This document shows, one piece after another, positions 6,384 through 6,435 of a stretch of DNA of 6,435 nucleotides. Location: the NCBI GenBank assembly GCA_948468495.1, contig CAOKJI010000116.1, forward strand, positions 1 to 6,435, given 5' to 3'. This stretch comes from an uncultured Dorea sp. (GTDB taxonomy: Bacteria; Bacillota_A; Clostridia; Lachnospirales; Lachnospiraceae). The stretch's first letter is position 1. Each line of letters begins with the position of its first letter. A program made the translations under genes and the position numbers. The notes beneath the pieces were generated by a model. The model was not told the DNA's origin, did no database searches, and saw only the letters and a program-made list of their open reading frames with translations.

Positions 6384-6435
6384 AGAAGGTTTCCACCTGT
6401 GCGGATGGGCGCTGTCTGACGGAAAAGGGAGATCG
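6384..6435 (+). other. Region after prs; possible ribosome binding site of a further gene
   Basis: These 52 bases hold no visible hairpin followed by a T-run, so no terminator is called. AGGGAG (6426-6431), near the right edge, could be a Shine-Dalgarno sequence for a gene starting just outside the window, which would extend the operon. This is weak evidence because no start codon can be seen. Confidence 0.25.

Overview
The window (6,435 bp) looks like ordinary chromosomal core sequence from a low-to-mid GC Firmicute. It is most likely a member of the Clostridia, family Lachnospiraceae. The reasons are the glgC-glgD pair, strong AGGAGG-type ribosome binding sites, a DnaD-like and DnaI/DnaC-like helicase-loading pair, and an unusually long and divergent ribose-phosphate pyrophosphokinase beside them. 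The family assignment rests on recalled protein similarity and gene order, not on a search.

Layout. On the minus strand, reading right to left, glgC (1388-114) runs into the 5' end of glgD (from 117 off the left edge) with a 4-base ATGA overlap. This is the ADP-glucose synthesis step of glycogen storage. A 248-bp AT-rich divergent intergenic region (1389-1636) separates it from murC on the plus strand. It carries a good sigma-A-type promoter for glgC and a plausible one for murC. The plus strand then holds murC (peptidoglycan precursor synthesis), a 129-bp gap, a DnaD-domain replication protein, a DnaI/DnaC-type AAA+ helicase loader, and a PRPP synthetase homologue. The last three genes are separated by only 11 and 20 bases, each with a strong Shine-Dalgarno sequence, so they form an evident operon.

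The most interesting non-coding feature is the murC-dnaD gap. Directly after the murC stop codon is a perfect DnaA box (TTATCCACA, 3017-3025), followed in the same orientation by two weaker DnaA-box-like 9-mers (3026-3034 and 3040-3048). One further copy of TTATCAACA lies on the opposite strand inside the murC 3' end (2955-2963). The three same-strand sites sit about 50-80 bp upstream of an extended -10 promoter (TGCTATAAT, 3098-3106) that would drive the replication-initiation genes. This suggests, but does not prove, that DnaA controls the supply of helicase-loading proteins, and possibly of PRPP, which is needed for nucleotide synthesis.

No mobile element, CRISPR array, tRNA, rRNA, riboswitch or convincing intrinsic terminator was seen. 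I found no wholly new system. The findings are regulatory and comparative points within recognisable gene families.
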